A DNA stretch of 64,000 bases from Halomonas sp. McH1-25 (GTDB taxonomy: Bacteria > Pseudomonadota > Gammaproteobacteria > Pseudomonadales > Halomonadaceae). The notes under the pieces are model-generated. The model made no database searches. It had not been told where the DNA came from and saw nothing but the letters and a program-made list of their open reading frames with translations. This document shows positions 17,647 to 26,148 of this stretch, one piece after another. Made by a program: the position numbers and the translations under genes. The DNA is taken from positions 248,001 through 312,000 of the forward strand of contig NZ_JAKRFI010000003.1 of NCBI RefSeq assembly GCF_022348165.1, in the 5' to 3' direction. Each line of letters opens with the position of its first letter. Position 1 is the first letter of the stretch.

Positions 17647-18189
17647 TCATTCACTGCCGCCGCGCTTCCCTGCTCGATCAGGGCTCTCCCCTACATGAAT
17701 GGAGGCTACCTGCCAGACTGAACGGAAGCGAATTTGCTCGGTAAGCAATTGAGGTTTCTGATCGAAAGGGTAGACGATGATAATCGGTCCCCGGTCGCGC
17801 ACGCGCAGCCGTTCGCCGTCCATCTTGAGCGCCAGGATGACCTCATGCTTGAAGAAATCGCTGGCTGGCACCTCGGCGACATAGCCATCGAGCCCTTTCA
17901 CCGAGAGCTGATCGCCCTGTGCGCCAACCGCCTCGAGCAAGTCCCGGCCTAAAGGCCCTTCGAAACGGATCAGCCCTTCCGTCCAGGGCGTGTGTGTAGC
18001 GATTTCATGCATGCCAAGCGCCGCAAGCATGGCATAGTCGAAATGCGCCTCATCGCCATGATTGGTCTGCGCAATGTTACCCGAGACCTCGAGAATGACA
18101 GGGCCCTGAGGAGACGGCAGTTCCGCGTTCGCCCAGGTACTGGAAGCCACTAGCAACAACAAAGTGAACAAGACACGTGACAATGGCAT
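17647..18189 (-). CDS. Exported molybdopterin-oxidoreductase-fold protein, cysteine-free (copy A)
   Basis: A 180-residue paralogue of the next gene downstream, with the same layout and shared stretches such as GDEAHFDY, MLAALGM, TPWTEG, GPLGRDLL and FRSVWQV. A signal peptide covers residues 1-22 (cleavage near ANA-EL). It too has no cysteine and so lacks the molybdenum ligand of sulfite oxidase relatives. A polar tail of about 15 residues is unique to this copy. The two genes are a tandem duplication transcribed toward the hybrid histidine kinase. The ribosome site (GAGTGGGTGA) is weak. Function is not known; partner-sensing for the kinase is inferred from position. Confidence 0.73.
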   Translation of the reverse strand: MPLSRVLFTLLLLVASSTWANAELPSPQGPVILEVSGNIAQTNHGDEAHFDYAMLAALGMHEIATHTPWTEGLIRFEGPLGRDLLEAVGAQGDQLSVKGLDGYVAEVPASDFFKHEVILALKMDGERLRVRDRGPIIIVYPFDQKPQLLTEQIRFRSVWQVASIHVGESPDRAGKRGGSE

Positions 18190-18356
18190 TCACCCACTCG
18201 AGCAATAAGGAGATGCCTATCACTATATACCTTGAACGACCTAGGCATAACGATGATCCTAACCATACTGAGAGCATGAAGCCTTTAGGATACGTGCCCT
18301 TCTTCATGATCTTCCCAGGCCTTTTTTGCCAACTCATGGACTCCAGACCTGCCTGC

Positions 18357-19190
18357 TCAGGTGCCCAGGTCAGGGCTCGCTGGCGAAGCTGACTCGAGCA
18401 CTTCCACCATCGCGCCCAGATCGAGCCTACCCTCGTTGAGGGCAATCAGGTTCTGTCCGAAATAGACTTTTCCTCCCGGGCCGCGCCGGTAGTTCGCCAA
18501 GGTACGCAGCGGTTCTCCGCGTGTCTGGAACTGTCCGGTAGATGGATCGACAGTGATCATGGCGCAGCGCGAACATGGGGTATCGACGAGAAATTCCACT
18601 TCACCGATGCGAATGCGCTTCCAGCCATCCTCGGCATAGGGATGAGTGCCGGCCACGACGAGATTGGGCCGAAACTGCGCCATTCTCTGCGGGGCATTCA
18701 TTCGCCGATTGAGGTCGTCCAGCGACGCTTGGGAAATCAGCATGAGAGGATAGCCATCGGCAAAGCCGACACGACGCTCGATTGCAGGGCGATAACGCGG
18801 CGAGCGATTCCCTATCCACAGCAGCTTTGCCGGTTCCCCGGCCACCCGACTGAACCAGTCGTCCAACGCAGCCGTGGTGGACAAGGCATCGAACGGATCA
18901 CTCCATACCTGGGTGGCGAAAGGTCTACCTTCGAATTCCGCTTCATGCGCGCGGGTCTCGCCGAGTTCCGGATGATGGATGTCGAGCCCGCCCGGCACCG
19001 GTGTAGCGATCACACGCTGCAACCAAGGATGGCTCCGTGCCGTCAGGAACGTGCCATCCGGCCTGGCCAGCATGTAACGGCGATCCCCCACGGGCCCCTC
19101 TTCCTTGACCGTCATGCTGTCGAGCGCCTGGCCGGCGGTGGATTTGATAGGGTAACGATAGAGTCCCGATAACGCGGGCATAGACGACAT
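18357..19190 (-). CDS. MOSC-domain protein (YcbX-like)
   Basis: A 277-residue protein with the MOSC N-terminal beta-barrel (LYRYPIKSTAGQ at residues 9-20) followed by the MOSC domain, whose conserved cysteine region PCSRCAMITVDP lies near residue 208. No C-terminal 2Fe-2S ferredoxin domain follows, unlike E. coli YcbX. MOSC proteins bind sulfurated molybdenum cofactor and take part in reduction of N-hydroxylated compounds or sulfur transfer. The ATG at 19190 follows CAGGAAACCGGT; a longer frame starts 11 codons earlier without a ribosome site. It lies upstream of the molybdopterin-fold pair, possibly a coincidence. Confidence 0.85.
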   Translation of the reverse strand: MSSMPALSGLYRYPIKSTAGQALDSMTVKEEGPVGDRRYMLARPDGTFLTARSHPWLQRVIATPVPGGLDIHHPELGETRAHEAEFEGRPFATQVWSDPFDALSTTAALDDWFSRVAGEPAKLLWIGNRSPRYRPAIERRVGFADGYPLMLISQASLDDLNRRMNAPQRMAQFRPNLVVAGTHPYAEDGWKRIRIGEVEFLVDTPCSRCAMITVDPSTGQFQTRGEPLRTLANYRRGPGGKVYFGQNLIALNEGRLDLGAMVEVLESASPASPDLGT

Positions 19191-19255
19191 ACCGGTTTCC
19201 TGAATATGAAGCGCGGCAGACACCGCGCCTTACCAAGTTACGCAGCATCGGGAAG

Positions 19256-19810
19256 CTACTGGGAAGGAGACGCGTCTTCGGGCTGAATCGGGATTTCCTG
19301 GCTGCGCTGCACGTCCTGCTCTTCGGCCGCCTTGAACTGCTCTTCCAGTTCCTGTTCGGCCTCTTTGAAGCGCCGCTCGGTCTCTTTCAACGCTTCGTTG
19401 ACATCGTCTTCCGTGTCCTCCCAGGACTCATCGGCCAAGCGCTCGCCGTCACTGGGCGTAATGTCGTCATCGGCTGCCAGGCCGCCAGCGCTCTCCTGCT
19501 GATCGGAGACTCCTGCCTCTTGCTGGTCCGCTCCGACGTCGGCTGATGGCGAGGATACCGTCTCGTCGGTCACTTCCGCCGAATCCACGTCCTGGGCCGT
19601 GTTATCGGTAGAAAGCTGGGGTTCGTCGCCGTCGGTCTGCGTCGATCCATTGCGCGCTTCGCGTTCTACGCCGTTCGGCGTCTCGCTTGCAGCCTGACTC
19701 GTCTCGCTGGAACTTTGCTCCGGTTGGGCTTCCTCCCCTCCGTCGCAAGCCGCCAGTCCCAAGCTCAATGTCAGGGCAGCTACCGCCGGTATCCAGGGCG
19801 CTCTGGCCAT
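19256..19810 (-). CDS. Acidic lipoprotein of unknown function
   Basis: A 184-residue protein with a lipoprotein signal: hydrophobic residues 6-20 and the lipobox LGLAAC. The mature part is very rich in Glu, Asp, Ser, Gln and Thr, probably disordered to about residue 135, and ends with a charged heptad-like region (EALKETERRFKEAEQELEE) that may form a coiled coil. The ATG at 19810 follows AGGAG by eight bases. The composition is typical of a halophile cell-envelope protein. No family is recognised and no neighbour suggests a role. Confidence 0.7.
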   Translation of the reverse strand: MARAPWIPAVAALTLSLGLAACDGGEEAQPEQSSSETSQAASETPNGVEREARNGSTQTDGDEPQLSTDNTAQDVDSAEVTDETVSSPSADVGADQQEAGVSDQQESAGGLAADDDITPSDGERLADESWEDTEDDVNEALKETERRFKEAEQELEEQFKAAEEQDVQRSQEIPIQPEDASPSQ

Positions 19811-19847
19811 CGTTATCACTCCTCATTGAAGGATCTGCCTTGCATGG

Positions 19848-19899
19848 TGGCGACATTCCAGCAAACCGCATCGACAGGCGCAAGGAAGCGATGTCGCCA
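19848..19899. repeat. Inverted repeat with long loop
   Basis: TGGCGACAT (19848-19856) and ATGTCGCCA (19891-19899), separated by 34 bases, lie between the deaminase stop (19910) and the lipoprotein start. It may be a weak terminator of the deaminase operon; it lacks a T-run. Confidence 0.35.
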
Positions 19900-19909
19900 T
19901 AGCACGCGA

Positions 19910-20347
19910 TTATTTGCCGATGTCTTCATTCCAGACATCGGGATGACTCGCAATGAAGGCATCCATCAGTTCCCGGCACTCGGCGTTATCCAGTACGTCG
20001 AGAGTGACGCCATGCTGCCGCAGGTGCGCTTCGGCTCCCATGAAGGTACGGTTTTCGCCTATCACGACACGTGGTATTCCATACAACAGGATTGCCCCGC
20101 TACACATTGAACATGGGGATAACGTCGTATAAATCACCGAGTCACGATAGACGGATGCCGGCTGGCGTCCAGCATTTTCCAAGGCATCCATTTCACCATG
20201 CAGCACGACACTACCGCGCTGCTGGCGCTGGTTATGACCTCGCCCGATGATGCGCCCTCGATGCACCAGGACCGATCCAATCGGGACACCGCCTTGTTCG
20301 AGCCCTCGACGTGCCTCGTCGATCGCGGCCTGCATGAATTCGTCCAT
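19910..20347 (-). CDS. Cytosine deaminase of the yeast FCY1 type
   Basis: A 145-residue zinc nucleoside-deaminase-fold protein. The zinc site is HGE (near residue 49) and PCSMC (near residue 80). From my memory of the yeast enzyme, the pattern matches Saccharomyces Fcy1 almost end to end: GGVPIG, GRGHNQR, GSVVLHGEMDALEN, YTTLSPCSMCSGAI, YGIPRVVIGEN and the tail W-x-EDIG. Such enzymes hydrolyse cytosine to uracil. This is unlike E. coli CodA, an unrelated amidohydrolase. The ATG at 20347 follows GAGGAGAGCGCC; the longer frame is unsupported. It starts 10 bases after the lipid kinase stop in a two-gene operon. Confidence 0.85.
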   Translation of the reverse strand: MDEFMQAAIDEARRGLEQGGVPIGSVLVHRGRIIGRGHNQRQQRGSVVLHGEMDALENAGRQPASVYRDSVIYTTLSPCSMCSGAILLYGIPRVVIGENRTFMGAEAHLRQHGVTLDVLDNAECRELMDAFIASHPDVWNEDIGK

Positions 20348-20357
20348 GGCGCTCTCC

Positions 20358-21287
20358 TCACTGGCGGGACGTTGATGACAGCAATGGGCAGTCGGGCTGC
20401 ACCAATAGCTTGAGGGCACGCGGTTCCAGCGTGACATCGAAAGTCTTCAGTTGCCTGGGCTCGCCATCCAGATTGAGCGGAAAGGCACTTTCGCCCTGGA
20501 AAGAAAAGCGCGAGGTACGCACCGTGCGCACGAATTCGCCGTCTTCCGGAATCCTTTCCAACTCCGCCAGCAACTGGCGCATTTCGCTCAGCGAGGAAAA
20601 ATGGCGCACGAGCAACACGTTCAGCAAGCCATCGTCGAGCTTGGCACCGGGCGCCAGCCTCTGACCTCCCCCCGCCTGGACACCGTTACCGATAGCCAGA
20701 AGGAACAACGGGCCGTCGAACTCGCCCTCCGGCCAGCTCAGGTGTCCACTATAAGGCTGGTAGTGCCAAAGCTTGAGCATTCCCATCAACGAATAGGCGC
20801 CGCCGCCCAGCAAGCGCTTTAGCGGTACGGGCGTCGAGGTAGTGATTTGGGCGCCGAAGCCGCCGGAAGCCATATTGATGAAGTAGTCGGCGCCCAGATG
20901 CGCCACATCCACGGCCCTGGACGAGACGCTCAGAGCCGTATGCAGGGCCTGATGGGGATCCATGGGCAAACAGACCCCATGGGCAAAGTCATTGGCGCTC
21001 CCCAGCGGCAGGATGCCTAACGCCGGCCGGTGCGCCTCGTCCAGATGCATCAGTCCATTGACGATTTCGTTGACACTGCCATCGCCACCGCCCGCAATGA
21101 TGCGCGATACGCCTTCTTTCGCCGCCTCTTCCACGAGACGCAAGGCATCGCCCTCCTCCCAGGTGATACGTACCTGCAGGTCGCATCCCGCTTCGCGCAT
21201 GGCGGACACTGCCTCGCGTATTTCGGGGTCCTGTGCAACCTTGCCATTGAGAATCAGACGAGCGTTCCTTGCCATCGCATCGGCCAT
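20358..21287 (-). CDS. yegS: Lipid kinase, YegS/diacylglycerol kinase family
   Basis: A 309-residue member of the bacterial lipid kinase family that phosphorylates phosphatidylglycerol or diacylglycerol in vitro. The nucleotide-binding loop GGGDGSVNEIVNGL is at about residues 64-77 and the region LPLGSANDFAHG at 94-105 is the conserved second loop. The C-terminal beta-sandwich domain is present and length is normal. The start follows AAGGATACGATGC. It precedes the FCY1-type deaminase by only 10 bases, an unusual pairing. Physiological substrate is not settled for this family. Confidence 0.88.
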   Translation of the reverse strand: MADAMARNARLILNGKVAQDPEIREAVSAMREAGCDLQVRITWEEGDALRLVEEAAKEGVSRIIAGGGDGSVNEIVNGLMHLDEAHRPALGILPLGSANDFAHGVCLPMDPHQALHTALSVSSRAVDVAHLGADYFINMASGGFGAQITTSTPVPLKRLLGGGAYSLMGMLKLWHYQPYSGHLSWPEGEFDGPLFLLAIGNGVQAGGGQRLAPGAKLDDGLLNVLLVRHFSSLSEMRQLLAELERIPEDGEFVRTVRTSRFSFQGESAFPLNLDGEPRQLKTFDVTLEPRALKLLVQPDCPLLSSTSRQ

Positions 21288-21377
21288 GCATCGTATCCTT
21301 GTCCAGCCTGCCTTGGTCTGGCTATACCATCGCCTGTCGCTCGGGAAATCGCAAGATGGCGACCCTACCTGGCGAAC

Positions 21378-22067
21378 TCAGGCCACGGCCAGACGAAATT
21401 CCAAAATGGTGGATGATTCGCGCAGATGCGCTGCAAGCTTCACCAAATTATCCTTGTCATGGGTCTGCAGCACCATATGATAACGGTATACTTTACCCCG
21501 TTCGGCCAAGCGGTAGCTCATTGTCTTGATGGTGCAGCCATGGCTGGAAATCATCGCTCTGACCTTGCTTTCATCGTCAACAGACTCGATGGGATAGCTG
21601 ATGACATGGTCGGCGTAGAATTCACTGGGAAGATGGCTTTCGACCCAGCGGAAAAGCGACAATGTGATCAAGGTGACCACCGTCACGATCACCGCCGGGT
21701 AGAGAAAGCCGATCCCGAACAGGATGCCCAATGCGGATGTCACCCAGATCGAGGCGGCCGTGGTCAGCCCATGCACCGTCAGCCCCTCCTTGAAGATGAC
21801 ACCAGCCCCCAGAAAGCCGATGCCGGTCATGATGCCCTGAGCCATGCGGGTCGGATCCGTTTGGATGGCGGATTCGGGCAGCATACCCCCGACCCACTCA
21901 GTCTGATGGGTGGATACCAGCATCAGCAGCGCCGAGGCGACGCAGACCAGGGCATGGGTACGAAACCCGGCCGGCCGGCCATGGTAGCTGCGTTCCAGGC
22001 CGATCAAGCTGCCCGCCAACCAGGCCGTACCCAGATTGACGAGGATAGAAACCGTTTCTTCCGACAT
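21378..22067 (-). CDS. MgtC/SapB family membrane protein
   Basis: A 229-residue inner-membrane protein. The first 145 residues hold about five hydrophobic segments with the MgtC signatures GLERSYHGRPAGFRTHALV and GIGFLGAGVIFK. A cytoplasmic ACT-like tail (residues 150-229) follows. MgtC proteins help survival at low magnesium and, in Salmonella, inhibit the F-type ATPase; nonpathogens also carry them. The ATG follows AAGGAGAGCTC. It is divergent from the formate/nitrite-type transporter, with a perfect palindrome between them. Confidence 0.88.
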   Translation of the reverse strand: MSEETVSILVNLGTAWLAGSLIGLERSYHGRPAGFRTHALVCVASALLMLVSTHQTEWVGGMLPESAIQTDPTRMAQGIMTGIGFLGAGVIFKEGLTVHGLTTAASIWVTSALGILFGIGFLYPAVIVTVVTLITLSLFRWVESHLPSEFYADHVISYPIESVDDESKVRAMISSHGCTIKTMSYRLAERGKVYRYHMVLQTHDKDNLVKLAAHLRESSTILEFRLAVA

Positions 22068-22090
22068 GAGCTCTCCTTAGCTTGATGGAA

Positions 22091-22102
22091 GGTTACGTAA
22101 CC
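22091..22102. promoter_or_regulatory. Perfect 12-bp palindrome in divergent promoter region
   Basis: GGTTACGTAACC, 24 bases before the MgtC gene start and 87 before the transporter start. A binding site for a dimeric regulator is plausible; the regulator is unknown. Confidence 0.4.
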
Positions 22103-22188
22103 ATAACCGGACGCCACTGACATCTTGCGCAAAGGACGCGCGTTAACCACATTCAACCGAACGGCTCTCAAGGATGAGGAAAAGCACT

Positions 22189-23004
22189 ATGAAGGATCAA
22201 GCAGATTCCCCCATGCACGACTCGGCCCCGCAGCAGGTCAAGGAGTCGCCTGCCGAGGCTGCGGGTGTCCATAAGGCCATCCGTGAAGGCGGTGAAAAGG
22301 AACTCGTGCGCACGACACCGGCGTTATTCTGGTCGGCAGTCGCGGCAGGGCTTTCGATCAGCTTCTCGATGGTCACCATCGGCCTGCTACGCACGCATCT
22401 TCCCGATAGCGAGACAGCCTTTTTGATCGAGGCCTTTGGCTATTCCGTCGGCTTCCTGGTCGTCGGCCTTGCCAAACAGCAGCTATTTACCGAAAACACG
22501 TTGACTGCCGTGCTACCCACAATGACGGCACCCAGCCTGTCGAACCTGGCCAGAATGCTTCGTCTCTGGGGCGTTGTCTACGTAGGCAACATTATCGGCG
22601 TCGCTTTTTTCGCCTATGCCATTCAGGCGCTTCCCATTCTCGATCCGCAGACCCACGAGGCGTTCCTCAGCCTGGGCAAGGATGTGCTGGCCAACACTGT
22701 GGGCGAAATGTTCGCCAAGGGCATTGTGGCCGGCTGGATCATCGCCACGATGGTATGGCTGATGCCGGCCGCCGACCAAGCCAAGATTTGGGTCATCATC
22801 ATCATGACCTACCTGGTCGCCCTGGGAGAATTCACACATATCATCGTCGGCTCGACGGAGGTTCTGTTCCTGGTCTTCGATGGACAGGCGTCATGGTCGG
22901 AATATCTATTTCATTTCATGTTTCCGGTGCTGGCCGGCAACGTCATAGGAGGCACGTTCATTTTTGCCTTGATCAGTCATGCCCAGATTCGTAGCGACAA
23001 ATAG
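22189..23004 (+). CDS. Formate/nitrite transporter family protein (YfdC-like)
   Basis: A 271-residue FNT-family channel with a long polar N-terminal tail (about 45 residues) and six hydrophobic segments. Recognisable elements are LSISFSMVTIGLL, LAKQQLFTENTLTAVLP in the first re-entrant region, GEMFAKGIVAGWIIA, and FTHIIVGSTEVLFL. It belongs to the YfdC side of the family, whose substrate is uncertain, rather than FocA or NirC. The ATG at 22189 follows GAGGA by eight bases; an ATG five codons earlier overlaps that site. Likely homopentameric in the inner membrane. Confidence 0.85.
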   Translation: MKDQADSPMHDSAPQQVKESPAEAAGVHKAIREGGEKELVRTTPALFWSAVAAGLSISFSMVTIGLLRTHLPDSETAFLIEAFGYSVGFLVVGLAKQQLFTENTLTAVLPTMTAPSLSNLARMLRLWGVVYVGNIIGVAFFAYAIQALPILDPQTHEAFLSLGKDVLANTVGEMFAKGIVAGWIIATMVWLMPAADQAKIWVIIIMTYLVALGEFTHIIVGSTEVLFLVFDGQASWSEYLFHFMFPVLAGNVIGGTFIFALISHAQIRSDK

Positions 23005-23079
23005 CAACGCATCCGGGGACGCCCTGAGTCAGCAGTCAACGTTCTCGGGTCCGTGCCGCTCATACAAGGAGGAAACAGG

Positions 23080-23550
23080 ATGCAACTCGACGGTAGCTGC
23101 CACTGTGGCGCAGTGCATTTCAGCGTAGACGCCGACGCCCCTTACCCTTTCAATCTGTGTTACTGCAGCATTTGTCGCAAGACCGCCGGTACCGGCGGCT
23201 TTGCCATCAATCTCGGGGCCAAAGCCGATACGTTGAAGATCGAAGGCGAAGAACATATCAACACCTACCGGGCACACATGGAGGATGGCTCGATCAGCAG
23301 CGCCGAACGTCGTTTCTGTCGCGAGTGCGGCACCGCGCTGTGGCTATGGTCGCCGGAATGGCCGGAACTCGTGCATCCCCATGCTGGCGCCATCGACACT
23401 CCATTGCCGGTCCCGCCTGAGCATACCCACATGATGCTGGGCTCAAAACCCGACTGGGTACTGTTCCGTCCTGCCGACGGGGACCGCTGCTTCCAGGAGT
23501 ACCCCGACGAATCGCTGGCGCAGTGGCACGAGCGCGTCGCCGGCTCGTAA
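23080..23550 (+). CDS. GFA family (glutathione-dependent formaldehyde-activating-like) protein
   Basis: A 156-residue zinc protein of the Gfa fold. Cysteine motifs are in place: GSCHCGAVHF (residues 5-14), CYCSICRKTAG, and FCRECGTALW. Despite the family name, most members have no proven role in formaldehyde metabolism. The ATG at 23080 follows AAGGAGGAAACAGG. It is monocistronic and convergent with leuA. A second GFA protein is encoded at 37371-37787; the two are only distantly similar. Confidence 0.85.
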   Translation: MQLDGSCHCGAVHFSVDADAPYPFNLCYCSICRKTAGTGGFAINLGAKADTLKIEGEEHINTYRAHMEDGSISSAERRFCRECGTALWLWSPEWPELVHPHAGAIDTPLPVPPEHTHMMLGSKPDWVLFRPADGDRCFQEYPDESLAQWHERVAGS

Positions 23551-23580
23551 CGCCAGCGGCAGGTGGAACCTGAACGACGT

Positions 23581-23600
23581 CGGCCGCCCGTGGGCGGCCG
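23581..23600. terminator. Bidirectional hairpin between GFA gene and leuA
   Basis: CGGCCGCC / GGCGGCCG with CGTG loop, 30 bases after the GFA stop and 33 bases after the leuA stop on the other strand. It has no strong U tract. Confidence 0.6.
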
Positions 23601-23632
23601 TCTGCTATCAGAGGGATGGCGAAACCGGCAGG

Positions 23633-25336
23633 TCAGGCCTGGAGCGTCTCTTCGGTCACGGCGCCGGTCAGAGTCTGTCCCGCTCCGGCACGGTTGAGTG
23701 CCGAGAGCAGCGCCTTGAGCGAGGCGCTGACGGTATCGCCATCCTCGGCCATGCCACTGATTCGCGTGCCGTCCACGTTGAGCTGAACGAAGGCAATCGC
23801 CACCGCGTCGCTGCCTTCGCCCAAGGCGTGTTCGCCGTAGTCGACCACGTTGACGTTCTGGCCGGTGTGTTGCTGCCAGGCATCCATGAACGCAGAGATC
23901 GCACCGTTGCCCTGCCCCTGCAGGGTCACGCTTTGCTGGCCATGGCGCAGCGTGACCGACAGGCATTCGGCATCGTCCCGATCCAGCCGGTAGCCTTTCA
24001 GCGTTACCGGCTCGGCGCACGTGAAGGTGTCGAGCAGGATGTCACGAATGGCTTGGCTGGAAAGCTCCCCCGACACCTGTTCGCTGGCTTTCTGGACATA
24101 TGGCGCCAGCTCCAGCGTCATCCAGCGCGGCAGGCTGATGCCGAAATCGCGCTCGAGCAGAAACGCCATCCCGCCCTTGCCCGACTGGCTGTTGACGCGA
24201 ATCACCGCCTGGTAATCGCGACCGAGATCCTTGGGATCGATGGGCAGGTAGGCCACCTGCCAGGCTTCATCATCGCGCTGCTTATGCAGGCACTTGCGAA
24301 TCGCATCCTGATGGCTGCCCGAGAACGCGGTATACACCAGTTCGCCGATCCAGGGGTGGCGCGGGTGTACCGGCAGGCCAGTACACTCGGTGCAGACCTG
24401 GATGATCTCGTCGGGGTTCGACAGGTCGAGCTGGGGGTCGATGCCCTGGCTGTAGAGATTCATCGCCAGGGTGACGATATCCATGTTGCCGGTGCGCTCG
24501 CCATTGCCCAGCAACGTTCCCTCGACCCGATCGGCACCGGCCAGCAGGCCGAGCTCGGCCGCCGCCGCCGCGCCGCCGCGATCGTTATGGGTGTGCAGCG
24601 AAATGATCGCGCTGTCGCGATTCTTCAGATGCGTGACGAAGTATTCGATCTGGTCGGCAAAATGGTTGACCGGTCCGACCTCGACAGTGGCCGGCAGATT
24701 GAGGATGCAGGGCTTTTCCGGCGTGGGTTGCCAGATCGCCATGACCGCCTCGCAAATTGCCACCGAAAAATCCACCTCGGTACTCGTGAAGCTCTCGGGA
24801 GAGTACTGGAAGGTCCAGTGCGTGCCGGGGTAGCGCCCCGCATGCTCCTGTACCCAGCGGGCGCCCTGCTCGGCGATGGCGATAATGCCTTGGCGATCCT
24901 GCTCGAACACTCGCTCACGCTGAACCCTGGACGTAGAGTTATAGACGTGCACGATAGCGCGCTCCACGCCTTCCAGCGCGGCGAAGGTTCTTTCGATGAG
25001 ATGCTCGCGCGCCTGTACGAGCACTTGGATATGCACATCCTCGGGGATCTGATCCTCCTCGATCAGCCAGCGCACGAAATCGTAATCGTGCTGACTGGCT
25101 GCAGGAAAGCCGACTTCGATCTCCTTGAGCCCAATCTTGACCAGCAATCCCCACAGCCGCTTCTTCTGTTCGGCAGTCATCGGTTCGAGCAATGCCTGGT
25201 TGCCGTCGCGCAGGTCCACGCTCGCCCAGATCGGCGCCCGGCTCAGGGTCCGGGAAGGCCACTGGCGATGAGTCAGCGATACCGGCTCGATCGGCACGTA
25301 CTTACGATGATCGAAGGCGCGGGAGATTGAAGCCAT
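23633..25336 (-). CDS. leuA: 2-isopropylmalate synthase (type 2)
   Basis: A 567-residue enzyme of the longer LeuA class known from pseudomonads and actinobacteria. It condenses acetyl-CoA with 2-oxoisovalerate, the first committed step of leucine synthesis. The TIM barrel starts with [11 protein letters not shown] (Arg43, Asp44), and the metal motif [12 protein letters not shown] and GNGERTGN follow near residues 248 and 277. The C-terminal regulatory LeuA dimer domain (about 430-560) that binds leucine is complete. The ATG follows AAGGA by nine bases. It is divergent from an Lrp/AsnC-type regulator and has a stable hairpin in its 5' region. Confidence 0.94.
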   Translation of the reverse strand: MASISRAFDHRKYVPIEPVSLTHRQWPSRTLSRAPIWASVDLRDGNQALLEPMTAEQKKRLWGLLVKIGLKEIEVGFPAASQHDYDFVRWLIEEDQIPEDVHIQVLVQAREHLIERTFAALEGVERAIVHVYNSTSRVQRERVFEQDRQGIIAIAEQGARWVQEHAGRYPGTHWTFQYSPESFTSTEVDFSVAICEAVMAIWQPTPEKPCILNLPATVEVGPVNHFADQIEYFVTHLKNRDSAIISLHTHNDRGGAAAAAELGLLAGADRVEGTLLGNGERTGNMDIVTLAMNLYSQGIDPQLDLSNPDEIIQVCTECTGLPVHPRHPWIGELVYTAFSGSHQDAIRKCLHKQRDDEAWQVAYLPIDPKDLGRDYQAVIRVNSQSGKGGMAFLLERDFGISLPRWMTLELAPYVQKASEQVSGELSSQAIRDILLDTFTCAEPVTLKGYRLDRDDAECLSVTLRHGQQSVTLQGQGNGAISAFMDAWQQHTGQNVNVVDYGEHALGEGSDAVAIAFVQLNVDGTRISGMAEDGDTVSASLKALLSALNRAGAGQTLTGAVTEETLQA

Positions 25337-25415
25337 GATTGACGGTCCTTGCGATGTGCGGCGCCGTGAGATGCGCCCTGGTTGATGAGGCTGCTGCTAT
25401 CGCCTCGTGAGCGAC

Positions 25416-25450
25416 GCCCGGGACCGGCTCTTGTGGAGCCGGCCTCGGGC
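25416..25450 (-). promoter_or_regulatory. Hairpin in the leuA 5' region
   Basis: Two 15-base arms (25416-25430 and 25436-25450, GC-rich, one mismatch and one G-U pair in RNA) with a five-base loop, 80 bases before the leuA ATG. No U tract follows, so it is not a simple terminator. No leader peptide with a run of leucine codons is visible. Confidence 0.45.
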
Positions 25451-25590
25451 AACATATCGATCGCTGGTGACGATGACTATTAGCCTACACTTGGCGCCAA
25501 GGTCAGGGATTGCGAACTTGACCAGTAACGGCGCATACTTCGGCAGTTTCTTGCAAAAAGCCAAGAAAAACACATCAAAGATTGCTCAAC

Positions 25591-26076
25591 ATGACTTCCC
25601 AGCACATTACCCCTGCGCTTGACCGCTATGACCGGCACATCCTCGACATCCTCCAGCACGATGGGCGTCTCAGCAATCAGGAGCTGGCCGAACGCATCGG
25701 ATTGTCTCCCTCACCCTGTCTCAGACGTGTCCGCGCCCTGGAACAGAGCGGGCTGATCACGGGCTATCGCGCTATCGTCGACAGCAAGCGTCTGGGCTAC
25801 AGCCTGATGGCACTGCTGCATATCTCCATGGATCGACATACTCCGGAGCGCTTCGCCAACTTCGAGAAGAATGTCGCGGCACTGCCACAAGTCCTGGAAT
25901 GCTTGTTGATCACCGGGCAGGAAGCCGATTACCAGCTCAAGGTGGTGGTCAGGGACATGGACGACTATCAGGATCTGCTACTCAACCGCATCACCCGGAT
26001 CGAGGGCGTCAGCGGCGCGCATTCGAGTTTCGTGCTGCGGCGCGTAATCGATAACCCAGCGGTGCCGGTTGAGTGA
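25591..26076 (+). CDS. Lrp/AsnC family transcriptional regulator
   Basis: A 161-residue regulator. An AsnC-type winged helix-turn-helix fills residues 8-60 (LDILQHDGRLSNQELAERIGLSPSPCLRRVRALE), and the RAM ligand-binding domain follows (about 70-150, VLECLLITGQEADYQLKVVV). Its ATG lacks a strong ribosome site. Lrp proteins bind amino acids and regulate amino-acid metabolism. The divergent position next to leuA suggests, without proof, that it senses a branched-chain amino acid and acts on the shared 254-bp region. Confidence 0.88.
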   Translation: MTSQHITPALDRYDRHILDILQHDGRLSNQELAERIGLSPSPCLRRVRALEQSGLITGYRAIVDSKRLGYSLMALLHISMDRHTPERFANFEKNVAALPQVLECLLITGQEADYQLKVVVRDMDDYQDLLLNRITRIEGVSGAHSSFVLRRVIDNPAVPVE

Positions 26077-26148
26077 CGGGGCTTGGTGCCCACTCCCATC
26101 GTCACCAGTGCTATCGTTACGACTTTCCTTCCCTGCTATGGAGACCCC

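Noticed and set aside
25337-25590. Classical leucine attenuator or T-box ahead of leuA
   Set aside because: No run of leucine codons, no U-tract terminator and no T-box sequence could be found; only the hairpin is reported.
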